Assembly (NCBI GenBank): GCA_020026395.1
Contig: JAHHQM010000003.1
Span: forward strand, 124,001 to 188,000
Direction of reading: 5' to 3'
Length of the DNA: 64,000 nt
Source of the DNA: Alistipes sp.
GTDB taxonomy: Bacteria > Bacteroidota > Bacteroidia > Bacteroidales > Rikenellaceae
The notes under the pieces were generated by a model. That model was not told where the DNA came from. It saw only the letters and a list, made by a program, of their open reading frames with translations, and ran no database searches. This document shows, piece by piece, positions 1 through 7,984 of the stretch; positions within the stretch are counted from its first letter, which is position 1, and every line of letters starts with the position of its first letter. A program made the position numbers and the translations under genes.

Positions 1-1015
1 ACGACTTGTCGGCACCGCCCGTCGAACCCGTCTGCACCTTGGCCGAGTTACCGCCGCCCCAGTTCTGGAACGTGTAGTCGAAGGCGAAATTCCACTTCAG
101 CGTCTGGTAGTTCACACCGAGGGTCAGCTGACGCGGCATGACGAGTTTCAGGTAGCGATCCTCACCGCGCACCTCCGTCTGCTGGATGTTGTTCACCGTC
201 ACGGTCGATTTGCGTTCGGGTTTCACGTCACCGCCGAAATCGAACGTACCGCCGACCACCAGGATGTGCTTGTCGTTCATCAAAGCCGTCCACTGCACAC
301 CGACCTGTCCCTTGATGCTCGAGATCTGATACTTGTCCAGACCCGTGATCGAGAACACTGAATTGGTGCCGTTGGGGATAAATGCGGTGGCCTTGGCCGT
401 ATAGGAACGGTCGATGCTGCCCCAGAAATACTGAGCGGCAAGACCGATCGAGAAATTCTTGAACAATTCGTAACCCAATCCCACTTTGACCTCCGTCACA
501 TCACCCTCGCCGTGGTAGTCGTACTGGATACGGCCGATGTTACCCCACACGGGATCATCCACGCTGTAGGGGTTATCGTATTTGATGCGGTAGCCGACCG
601 AGCTGTAGGGCGTAAGGCTGAAGCCCAGACCCAGTTTCTTGGCCAGCGGCATACGGAATGCGATATCGCGGAAGTTGAACGTATTGTAGGTTCCCTTCTT
701 GGTTTTCTGCTCTACGGTCTGGCTGTTGTAGTAGTTCTGACCCTCGACACCGAAGTCGAACAGGAAGCTCTTCTGGGGAGCGATGCTGTTTGCTGCGGGA
801 TTCAACAGGTTGATCGTGTTGATGCTGCGAACGGCCACACCGGCACCGCCCATCGAGCGCATGGCCACGGATCCGGGGGTGTTCAACTCGCCGATGCCAT
901 ACATCGTATAGGGAGAAAACGCATTTATGCTGCTTGTTTGGGCATCAGCGGCTAAAGGCAAAAGCATGACGGCGACCGCCACCACCCATTTAATCAAGTT
1001 TTTCTTCACGTACAT
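1..1015 (-). CDS. Outer membrane beta-barrel protein, FadL/OmpP1-like (partial, 3' end off window)
   Basis: The reading frame starts at an ATG at 1015 and runs off the left edge after about 338 codons. The first 26 residues form a signal peptide ending LAADAQ. The mature part begins SINAFSPYTMYGIGEL and continues as alternating aromatic and glycine-rich strands (for example GLGFSLTPYSSVGYRIKY), as in outer membrane barrels. The N-terminal phrase about an ordinary genome-wide barrel (SMGGAGVAV, LLNPAANS) resembles the FadL/OmpP1 transport family, but substrate cannot be told. It overlaps the end of coaX by 26 nt, so it is probably translated from the same rng-mfd-coaX message. The strand and frame are clear; the family name is inference. 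Confidence 0.8.
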   Translation of the reverse strand, partial: MYVKKNLIKWVVAVAVMLLPLAADAQTSSINAFSPYTMYGIGELNTPGSVAMRSMGGAGVAVRSINTINLLNPAANSIAPQKSFLFDFGVEGQNYYNSQTVEQKTKKGTYNTFNFRDIAFRMPLAKKLGLGFSLTPYSSVGYRIKYDNPYSVDDPVWGNIGRIQYDYHGEGDVTEVKVGLGYELFKNFSIGLAAQYFWGSIDRSYTAKATAFIPNGTNSVFSITGLDKYQISSIKGQVGVQWTALMNDKHILVVGGTFDFGGDVKPERKSTVTVNNIQQTEVRGEDRYLKLVMPRQLTLGVNYQTLKWNFAFDYTFQNWGGGNSAKVQTGSTGGADKS

Positions 1016-1730
1016 TGTACTCTAAAATTCGGTTCAATCCGACAAACACCGGATTACATTTGGCAAATATCGTATTTTTAATCCGTTTATCAAAAAATTT
1101 TGCGTCTCCACCCGTAAAAATCACACACAAATCTTCAAATTCGCGGTGCAGGCGCTCCACATAGCCCTCGATTTCAAAGCAGACCGAGTTCATGACCCCC
1201 GCCTCGATGGCTTCGCGGGTCGTGCCACCCAACAATCGCTCTTCAGCAGAAGGTTCGCACAGCGGAAGGCAGGCCGTATACTCGTGTAACGCCCTGAGCC
1301 GCATATCCAAACCGGGGGTGATCACGCCTCCGCGGAAGGTTGCATCGGCCGACACCAGATCGATCGTGATGGCCGTACCCAGATCCACGATCAGCACGTT
1401 GCGACCGGGGTACAACTCCGCCACCCCGACGGCAGCCGCCAGGCGGTCACGTCCCAGGGTTTCGGGCGTACGATAGGCGTTGCGGATCGGTACGGGTGTC
1501 GAGAAACCGAACTCCATCACGCGGAGACAATATTTCTCCAGCATGCGGATCTCGTTTTCGGCATCGCGCCGTGTCGAAGCCACGATCGTTCGGGCGACAA
1601 TTTCACCCTGCAAAAGATCGCTGATCGCAGGGTCGGTCAATTCATAAACTGCACTTTCTCGCACCAATTCCCCTCGATTGAACAGAGCCATTTTGATGCG
1701 GGAATTTCCAATATCTACTATTAAATTCAA
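990..1730 (-). CDS. coaX: Type III pantothenate kinase
   Basis: Phosphorylates pantothenate, the first step of coenzyme A synthesis, in the cytoplasm. The 246-residue protein has the usual length for CoaX. It carries the N-terminal DIGNSRIK phosphate-binding motif (residues 6-13), the GRDR motif (93-96), DLGTA (116-120) and the GG...TPG segment (134-140), all typical of the ASKHA-fold type III enzyme. These enzymes need a monovalent cation and resist CoA feedback. The start overlaps the mfd stop by 4 nt (ATGA), showing translational coupling, and the end overlaps the following outer membrane protein gene. Confidence 0.95.
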   Translation of the reverse strand: MNLIVDIGNSRIKMALFNRGELVRESAVYELTDPAISDLLQGEIVARTIVASTRRDAENEIRMLEKYCLRVMEFGFSTPVPIRNAYRTPETLGRDRLAAAVGVAELYPGRNVLIVDLGTAITIDLVSADATFRGGVITPGLDMRLRALHEYTACLPLCEPSAEERLLGGTTREAIEAGVMNSVCFEIEGYVERLHREFEDLCVIFTGGDAKFFDKRIKNTIFAKCNPVFVGLNRILEYNVREEKLD

Positions 1731-4700
1731 AGTTGTTGCAAGGTTTTATAAGCGGCCTCGACATCCTTCACTTGGCGAACGGTCATGGCCAGTCGGTTAT
1801 TGTGCTGTTTGAGCACAAATCTATCGGGATGCTGCGTCACGAAACGCAACATATTCATAAAGGTATCACTCTTATAATAAGGCGAATTAGGCTCGCCGAC
1901 GAAGTGCACGATCATCAGTCCGTTCTTGACCTTCACGCGCTCCATGCCCAGGCGGATAGCCTCCCAGCGAAGACGCACCACGTTAAGCAGCTCCTCCGTA
2001 GCACGCGGCAGCGGGCCGAAACGGTCGACCAGACGATCGCCGAAGGCTTGCAGCTCCTGCTCGGTCTTCAGGCCGTCCAATTCGCGGTAGAGTTTCAGAC
2101 GCTCGGCCTGTTGTGCGACGTAATTGTCGGGCAGCGATGCCTCCAGGTCGATGTCGATGTGGGCATCGTCCAAATAGCGCATTTCGCCCAGCACCTGCTC
2201 TTCGTTCTGCGTCAGTCCTGCCACCTCCAGACCCTCCTGACGAAGCTCGGCAACGGCCTCATTCATGATCTTCTGGTAGGTTTCGAAACCGATGTCGGCG
2301 ATAAATCCGCTCTGCTCGGCACCCAACAGGTTACCCGCACCGCGGATATCCAGATCCTGCATGGCGATGTTGAAGCCCGAACCCAGGTCGGAGAACTCCT
2401 CGATGGCACGCAGACGACGGCGGGCATCGGACGAGAGCAACTCGTCGGGAGGCGACAGCAGGTAGCAATAAGCTTTCTTGTCGGCACGTCCCACACGACC
2501 GCGCAACTGGTGCAGATCGCTCAAACCGAAGTTCTGCGCGTTGTTGATGATGATCGTATTGGCATTCGGCACATCGATACCGCTCTCGACGATCGTCGTC
2601 GCCAAAAGCACATCAAATTCGCCGTAAATAAAGTCCATGATGAGCTTTTCCATCTCCTCGGCCTTCATCTTGCCGTGACCCGCCATGACGCGTGCCTTGG
2701 GGCAGATGCGCTGGATCATGGCCTGCATCGACAACAGATCCTCCACGCGATTATGCACGAAATAGACCTGTCCGCCACGGGCAAGTTCTTGCTCAATGGC
2801 ATCGCGGATGATCTCCTCGGAGAAGGCGTGCGACTCGGTAACGATCGGCTGACGGTTGGGCGGCGGGGTCGAGATAACCGACAGGTCGCGCGATCCCATC
2901 AGCGAGAATTGCAGAGTACGCGGGATGGGGGTTGCCGTCAGGGTCAGCGTATCGACCGACACGCTCAGTTGCGTGAGCTTCTCCTTGGCCGAAACGCCGA
3001 ATTTCTGCTCCTCGTCGATGATCAGAAGACCCAGATCGCGGAATTTGATCTGCTTGCCGAGCATCTTGTGCGTACCGATCAGGATGTCGATCTTACCCGA
3101 CTCCAGATCCTCGCGGATGCGCTTGACCTCCTTGGCCGATTTCGAACGATTGAGGTATTCGACCGTCACGGGGAAGTTGCGCAGACGTTCCGAGAACGAG
3201 CGGTAGTGTTGCAGGGCAAGGATCGTCGTCGGCACCAGCACGGCCACCTGTTTTCCGTCGCAGGCGGCCTTGAAAGCGGCACGGATGGCCACCTCGGTCT
3301 TACCGAAGCCCACATCGCCGCACACCAGACGATCCATCGGCTGATCCGACTCCATATCCTTCTTGATGGCGGCCGTGGCCGACTGCTGGTCGGGCGTATC
3401 CTCCCACGTAAACGATGCTTCCAACTCCTGTTGCAGGTAGCTGTCGGGCGAGAAGGCAAATCCCTTCGAAGCCTTACGCTTGGCGTAGAGGGCGATGAGT
3501 TCGCGCGAGATGTCCTTGACGGCCTTCTTCGTGGCGTTCTTGATCTTCTGCCATGCGCCGTTGCCCAGCTTATAGATCTTCGGCGGTTCGCCGTCACCCG
3601 ACTTGTAACGCGAAATGCGGTGCAGCGAGTGGATATTGACAAACAACACGTCGTTATCCTTGTAAACCAGCTTGATGGCCTCGTGCGTCTTGCCGTTCTC
3701 CTCGATGCGCACCAAGCCGTCGAAACGACCCACACCGTGGTCGATGTGCACCACATAGTCGCCCGGGCGCAACTGGTTCAGCTCCGCCACGGTCATCTGC
3801 TCGTCACGACGGATCTCACCGTTGATGCGGTAGCGTTGATAACGGTCGAAAATCTGATGGTCGGTATAGAGGCACAATTTGAGTTCGCTGTCGATAAAAC
3901 CCTCATGGAGCTTGATCGACAGGGGATTCACGACGGCCTGTCCGCGACCGATCTGGTGGAAAATATTGTAAAGGCGCTCCACCTGCACCTTATTGTCCGA
4001 GAGAATATAGGTCGTATAGCCGCGCAACGAGTTGTCGATCATGTCGTCGGCCAGCAACTCGAAATTCTTGTTGAATTTGGGTTGAGGCTTGGTCTTGAAG
4101 GTGATCTTCTCGTCGGCGATACGCTCCTTGAGGTTGTCGCGCAGGACGAACATGCGGTTGTCCGTAAGATCCTCCAGGAGTTGTTTGCGGCTTGTCAGCA
4201 GGGTGTCGATCTTGGAGGGTTCCTCCATATCGCCCAGTGTCTTGCGTCTTAAGTCATTGACCTTACGCAGTGCGTAATCCGGATCGAAGAACCAGAAGGC
4301 GGCATCCCGACCCGCATACTTCACGAGCGACACCTTGTCAGCCTCCTCCACGCCCTGATTCAGGTCGGGGATGATATCGACCTCCGAGAGTTTGTCGTCG
4401 GACAACTGGCTCGAAATGTTGAATCGGCGGATCGAATCGACCTCGTCATCGAAAAAGTCGATACGGTAGGGTTTGCTCTCCGAGAAGGAGAACACATCGA
4501 CGATACCGCCACGCAACGAATACTGACCCGGCTCATACACGAAATCGACCTTCGTAAACGAGGCATCCACCAATCGTTTCTCGAGGTCGGCGATCGCCAG
4601 TGTCTCCCCCACCTTCACGCGGATCATGTCGCGGGTGACGGTCTCGGCATCGGCCACACGTTCGGCCAGCGCCTCCGGCCACGTGCAGATGATCAGATAG

Positions 4701-5062
4701 GATTTGCCGCCCTTGAAGTTACGCAGGGCATTCATCGTCGCCGTACGCTGCACGACCCCCTGCGGATCTTCCGCACCGTAGGCGGGCGATCGTTTGTAGG
4801 ACGATGGGAAGAAATATACCCGGCTCTCGTCCAGCAAGTTATAGAAGTCGTTCATCAGGTAGGCGGCCGCATCGCGATCCTCCGCCACGAACACATTCAC
4901 ACCGCCCGTATGCGCAATCGACGCGGCGGCATAAAACGAGAACGCCCCGCCGACCAACTCTTCGAGATGGACGGTAGAACGTTCTTTTTTGTAGGCTCGG
5001 CGTAATTTCGACAGGGTTTTCGACCCCTCCACAAACTGCGCCAGCTGCTCTTTGGCAGTCAT
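1727..5062 (-). CDS. mfd: Transcription-repair coupling factor Mfd
   Basis: Removes RNA polymerase stalled at DNA lesions and recruits UvrA for nucleotide excision repair. The 1111-residue length fits full Mfd. In order: a UvrB-like N-terminal part, an RNA-polymerase interaction (CarD-like) domain around residue 430-490 with GDYVVHIDHGVGRF, a RecG-like translocase with Walker A GFGKTE near residue 585, a DEEQKFG box, TATPIPRTL, and QLRGRVGR late in the motor, then the C-terminal D7-type region. It sits 10 nt after rng and overlaps coaX by 4 nt, so the genes are co-transcribed. Confidence 0.97.
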   Translation of the reverse strand: MTAKEQLAQFVEGSKTLSKLRRAYKKERSTVHLEELVGGAFSFYAAASIAHTGGVNVFVAEDRDAAAYLMNDFYNLLDESRVYFFPSSYKRSPAYGAEDPQGVVQRTATMNALRNFKGGKSYLIICTWPEALAERVADAETVTRDMIRVKVGETLAIADLEKRLVDASFTKVDFVYEPGQYSLRGGIVDVFSFSESKPYRIDFFDDEVDSIRRFNISSQLSDDKLSEVDIIPDLNQGVEEADKVSLVKYAGRDAAFWFFDPDYALRKVNDLRRKTLGDMEEPSKIDTLLTSRKQLLEDLTDNRMFVLRDNLKERIADEKITFKTKPQPKFNKNFELLADDMIDNSLRGYTTYILSDNKVQVERLYNIFHQIGRGQAVVNPLSIKLHEGFIDSELKLCLYTDHQIFDRYQRYRINGEIRRDEQMTVAELNQLRPGDYVVHIDHGVGRFDGLVRIEENGKTHEAIKLVYKDNDVLFVNIHSLHRISRYKSGDGEPPKIYKLGNGAWQKIKNATKKAVKDISRELIALYAKRKASKGFAFSPDSYLQQELEASFTWEDTPDQQSATAAIKKDMESDQPMDRLVCGDVGFGKTEVAIRAAFKAACDGKQVAVLVPTTILALQHYRSFSERLRNFPVTVEYLNRSKSAKEVKRIREDLESGKIDILIGTHKMLGKQIKFRDLGLLIIDEEQKFGVSAKEKLTQLSVSVDTLTLTATPIPRTLQFSLMGSRDLSVISTPPPNRQPIVTESHAFSEEIIRDAIEQELARGGQVYFVHNRVEDLLSMQAMIQRICPKARVMAGHGKMKAEEMEKLIMDFIYGEFDVLLATTIVESGIDVPNANTIIINNAQNFGLSDLHQLRGRVGRADKKAYCYLLSPPDELLSSDARRRLRAIEEFSDLGSGFNIAMQDLDIRGAGNLLGAEQSGFIADIGFETYQKIMNEAVAELRQEGLEVAGLTQNEEQVLGEMRYLDDAHIDIDLEASLPDNYVAQQAERLKLYRELDGLKTEQELQAFGDRLVDRFGPLPRATEELLNVVRLRWEAIRLGMERVKVKNGLMIVHFVGEPNSPYYKSDTFMNMLRFVTQHPDRFVLKQHNNRLAMTVRQVKDVEAAYKTLQQL

Positions 5063-5072
5063 ATCGGAATAA

Positions 5073-6623
5073 CTATTTTTCGATCAAATCGTTGTCTTTC
5101 TTGTCGTGGTAATGCACCTCGATCATTCCGACGCTTTGATCGGCTACAACATCAATTTTCACTTTATACTTCCACGACCAGCGGCGACGCAGCGAAATCA
5201 AACCCTTCTTCAGGAAAGCCGCCACATAGGGACTGACGACCAGTTTGATGTATTTCTGCTTGCGATCCTCCGTGAGGAACGAGATCTGGTTCTCGATCTT
5301 CTTATCCAAAAGGACGGTCGGCTCGACACGACCCGATCCGTGGCACGTGGGACATACGTCCGACACATTCTCGATGGCGATCGGACGCACTCTCTGACGC
5401 GTGATCTGCATCAGACCGAACTTCGTGAGCGGCAATACCGTATGTTTGGCCTTGTCGCCCGCCATGAGCTGTACCATTTCGTTGTAGAGCGTCTGGCGGT
5501 TCTGTGCCTTGTGCAGGTCAATAAAGTCGATGATGACGATACCGCCCAAATCGCGCAGGCGCAACTGACGGGCAATCTCCTTGGCGGCAGCCAGGTTCAC
5601 ATCCATGGCAGTCTGCTCCTGGTTCTCCTCGGCCTTCGTGCGGTTACCCGAGTTCACGTCGATGACGTTCATGGCCTCGGTCTGCTCGATGATCAGGTAA
5701 GCACCGCGACGCAACGACACATACTTGGCAAACTGCGATTTGATCTGCTTCGAGATGTCGAAATTGTCGAAGATGGGCACCGTACCGCGGTACATCTTGA
5801 CGATCTTCTCCTTCTCGGGCTGGATCTGGCGGATGTAGGAACGGATCTCCTCGAACATCGCCTCGTCATTGACGACGATCTGCGAGAAATCCTCGCTCAA
5901 CGAGTCGCGGATGATGGTATTGGCACGGTTCATCTCGCTCATCAGCTGGGCGGGAGCCGTATTTTTCTTGATGGCCGTGACGGTCTTCTTCCAGCGCTCG
6001 ATCTGCGTGCGGATGTCCTGCTCGACATCCTCGTCCTTGGCCTGCATGGCGGCCGTGCGGATGATCACACCGAAATTCTTCGGCAGCACCTCGGCGGCAA
6101 TGCGTTTCAGGCGACGTTTCTCGTCGGCCGAACGGATCTTCTGCGAAAGGTAAACCTTCGACGAGAACGGCACGAGTACCACGTTGCGACCCGCCAGCGA
6201 AATATCGGCCGTCAGGCGGGGGCCTTTGGTCGAGATGGCCTCCTTGGCGATCTGCACCATGATCTGCTGACCGACCTGAAGGTAGTCACCGATCTTTTTG
6301 CTCTTCTCCACGGCGGGCTCCAGCTTCATGGTATCGACCCGATAACCGCGTTTGCCGGGCTGCTGCGAGGAGACCAATTTATCTAACGAGGGGAATTGAG
6401 ACCCCAAATCGAGAAAATGGATGAAGGCATCCTTCTCGTGACCTATATTGACAAATGCCGCGTTCAAACCCGGCATGATCTTATGTACCCTTCCGAGGTA
6501 AATATCGCCCACGGCAAATCCAGTCTGGCACTGTTCCTTGCCCAACTCGACGAGAACTTTGTCCTCGCACAAGGCGATCGTCAGATCGGTCGGAGTAACA
6601 TTTACGATTAATTCTTTATTCAT
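5073..6623 (-). CDS. rng: Ribonuclease E/G family endoribonuclease
   Basis: Single-strand endoribonuclease for rRNA maturation and mRNA turnover. The 516 residues match RNase G rather than the longer RNase E. An S1 domain lies at about residues 38-110 (GDIYLGRVHKIMPGLNAAF). The catalytic acidic clusters IDVNSGN (near 321) and IDFIDL (near 364) are intact, and the zinc-link motif CPTC appears near 426 with HGSGR after it. No scaffold extension follows the catalytic half. It is the first gene of the operon that continues into mfd and coaX. Its leader folds into two hairpins, described separately. Confidence 0.95.
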   Translation of the reverse strand: MNKELIVNVTPTDLTIALCEDKVLVELGKEQCQTGFAVGDIYLGRVHKIMPGLNAAFVNIGHEKDAFIHFLDLGSQFPSLDKLVSSQQPGKRGYRVDTMKLEPAVEKSKKIGDYLQVGQQIMVQIAKEAISTKGPRLTADISLAGRNVVLVPFSSKVYLSQKIRSADEKRRLKRIAAEVLPKNFGVIIRTAAMQAKDEDVEQDIRTQIERWKKTVTAIKKNTAPAQLMSEMNRANTIIRDSLSEDFSQIVVNDEAMFEEIRSYIRQIQPEKEKIVKMYRGTVPIFDNFDISKQIKSQFAKYVSLRRGAYLIIEQTEAMNVIDVNSGNRTKAEENQEQTAMDVNLAAAKEIARQLRLRDLGGIVIIDFIDLHKAQNRQTLYNEMVQLMAGDKAKHTVLPLTKFGLMQITRQRVRPIAIENVSDVCPTCHGSGRVEPTVLLDKKIENQISFLTEDRKQKYIKLVVSPYVAAFLKKGLISLRRRWSWKYKVKIDVVADQSVGMIEVHYHDKKDNDLIEK

Positions 6624-6631
6624 ACGTGTGG

Positions 6632-6710
6632 CGCGCTTTCCTTCGTGAGGAAAAGTCGCGTTATGCTGATTAATATTCGGGTGTGTTGCCTTTCGGGGTA
6701 AAGCGGCAAC
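6632..6710 (-). promoter_or_regulatory. Two-hairpin 5' leader of the RNase E/G gene
   Basis: Immediately upstream of the rng ATG the message can form two hairpins. The distal one pairs GTTGCC with GGCAAC (6685-6710). The proximal one pairs CGCG..TTTCCT with AGGAAA..CGCG (6632-6660) and ends 8 nt before the start codon. In E. coli the rne leader has stem-loops used by RNase E for autoregulation; a similar role here is inference from position only. Confidence 0.4.
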
Positions 6711-7188
6711 GGGCTTTCAAAAAAAGAAGATTCCGAAATTGAATTCCCTAAATTCGGTGCATCCTTCCACGGGAGTCACACCGGGGACTCCCCTAAAACA
6801 AAAAAAGTGCCGATTCACAAAGGACTGGTCGGGCGTGGTGCTCTTTTTCGTTCGCAACGGATCTGATCGTTTGGACGGGTGTTCCCTTTTCCGGAAGGTG
6901 ACTTTTTTGGAGCGTTTGGTGCCGAATGCGTTTTCGGGCTCCTTATCCGCTTACGTTTCACGGCGTTCCGTTCGGGGTTCCGATCCTTTTCCGATGGATC
7001 TTTCGCTGGATGATGGTTTAGAGCGTCAGGGCTTTATCTTGTCAGTCCGTATCGGACACAAATCATAACTTAAAACCTCTTGAATATTTTCGGCGGGGCG
7101 TTATCTTTACGCCCATAGGGTAGAGGCATCGGGATGCTTTCAACGGGACTATTCAATCGGGGAAGATTCCAATCAAATAAAAATAAGT
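6711..7188. other. Intergenic region between rng and the small basic protein gene
   Basis: About 480 nt with no convincing gene. A 109-codon plus-strand frame at 6739-7068 shows no domain, signal peptide or codon signature. A short inverted repeat GGGAGTC/GACTCCC lies near 6768-6792. A sequence resembling a plus-strand promoter (TTG at 7080, 19 nt, TATCTTTA at 7102-7109) faces the 7189-7223 stem-loop. No exact TAnnTTTG box was found for rng on the minus strand, so where rng transcription starts is not settled. Confidence 0.5.
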
Positions 7189-7223
7189 AAAGCTAAAAGA
7201 GCAATCGGGACTCCTTTAGCTTT
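7189..7223 (-). terminator. Intrinsic terminator after the small basic protein gene
   Basis: On the minus strand a 13-bp stem AAAGCTAAAGGAG / CTCTTTTAGCTTT (one G-T wobble) with a 9-nt loop is followed by ACTTATTTTTATTT. It lies 28 nt past the stop codon at 7251. The wobble pair becomes an A-C mismatch on the plus strand, so minus is the preferred direction. Confidence 0.8.
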
Positions 7224-7250
7224 ATCTTTCGTTAGCACAAAGGTGCTACC

Positions 7251-7343
7251 CTACTTGTTTTTCTTGTGGCGATTCTTACGAAGACGTTTTTTACGCTTAT
7301 GAGTAGCCATCTTGTGACGCTTGTGCTTCTTTCCGTTTGGCAT
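7251..7343 (-). CDS. 30-residue basic AURKAIP1/COX24-domain protein
   Basis: A tiny gene encoding 30 residues, begins MPNGKKHKRHKMATHKRKK and ends KNRHKKNK; about two thirds of the residues are Lys, Arg or His. Similar 30-50 residue proteins are kept across Bacteroidetes and are annotated with the AURKAIP1/COX24 domain, named for the mitochondrial small-subunit protein mS38. That makes a ribosome-bound or rRNA-binding role likely. It lies 26 nt downstream of the HU gene on the same strand and ends at a strong terminator, so both share one message. Too short for most gene finders. Confidence 0.85.
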   Translation of the reverse strand: MPNGKKHKRHKMATHKRKKRLRKNRHKKNK

Positions 7344-7369
7344 AGTCTTAAAAGTTTAAAAGTTTGTAA

Positions 7370-7642
7370 TTATTTTACTTTTTCTGCGAAGCTCTTAGCA
7401 GGCTTGAATGCAGGAATATTGTGTTCGGGAATAGTAATCGTCGTATTCTTCGAGATGTTGCGGGCAACCTTCTGTGCGCGTTTCTTTACGATGAAGCTAC
7501 CAAAACCGCGAAGATAAACATTCTCATCCTGAATCAAAGAACCTTTCACACTCTCCATGAATGCTTCTACGACGGTCAGCACCTGCACTTTCTCGATACC
7601 GGTGCTCTTTGCGATCTCTGTTACGATATCTGCCTTTGTCAT
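7370..7642 (-). CDS. HU-family DNA-binding protein
   Basis: Nucleoid-associated protein that bends DNA as a dimer. The 90 residues match HU/IHF subunits: MTKADIVTEIAKSTG at the N-terminal helices, the core GFGSFIVKKR near residues 47-56, a beta-arm region with R and N residues, and the C-terminal PAFKPAKSF. Strong promoter elements lie upstream (7691-7721) and the small basic protein follows in the same transcript. Specific naming as HU versus IHF is not possible by eye, but the sequence fits HU. Confidence 0.95.
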   Translation of the reverse strand: MTKADIVTEIAKSTGIEKVQVLTVVEAFMESVKGSLIQDENVYLRGFGSFIVKKRAQKVARNISKNTTITIPEHNIPAFKPAKSFAEKVK

Positions 7643-7690
7643 GTCTGGATATAAAATTTAAGTATAAATATAATTTTTCTCTTGAGACTG

Positions 7691-7721
7691 CAAATATACG
7701 TTTTATTTGCGGATCCGCCAA
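7691..7721 (-). promoter_or_regulatory. Bacteroidetes-type promoter of the HU gene
   Basis: On the minus strand: TTG (7719-7721), 20 nt, TATATTTG (7691-7698), then C. Matches the Bacteroidetes consensus TTG-N19/20-TAnnTTTG. The -7 box is 48 nt from the HU start codon. Confidence 0.75.
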
Positions 7722-7930
7722 GGATCGGCATTTTTTTTTCAAAATTTTTAATCAGTTATGATTCAACGAGTTGCATTTTCGGGGTTTTCCAGAAGGCGTC
7801 ACCACTATTCAAACAGCTAAATATCAAACGATTAACCCGTTTTACAAAACCCAAAAACCGTCTCAAATGCACTTTGCGGGGGCGGGGTAAGTAAATAATT
7901 TTCAGCGCCCCGCTAATAATAAAGGGGTGT

Positions 7931-7961
7931 TTTGCGTTTATGAATAAAAAGATTAAATTTG
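7931..7961 (+). promoter_or_regulatory. Bacteroidetes-type promoter of porX
   Basis: TTTG (7931-7934), 19 nt, TAAATTTG (7954-7961). The -7 box ends 23 nt before the ATG of porX, leaving a short leader. Confidence 0.75.
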
Positions 7962-7984
7962 CAAACCATTAATCCGAAAATTCT

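Larger units (their letters stand above)
7643..7984. other. Divergent intergenic region between HU gene and porX
   Basis: A 342-nt AT-rich region without a gene. It holds the minus-strand HU promoter (7691-7721) and the plus-strand porX promoter (7931-7961). Between them, GCGGGG (7882-7887) can pair with CCCCGC (7908-7913), a short GC hairpin just upstream of the porX promoter. Nothing else recognisable. Confidence 0.6.

Noticed and set aside
1733..4252. 839-codon plus-strand open frame opposite mfd
   Set aside because: Antisense to a certain Mfd gene; its residue mix (His, Asp, Leu, Val rich, no domain) is the usual shadow of GC-rich third positions.
6739..7068. 109-codon plus-strand frame in the rng upstream region
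   Set aside because: No recognisable domain, no promoter or start context, unlike neighbours in composition.
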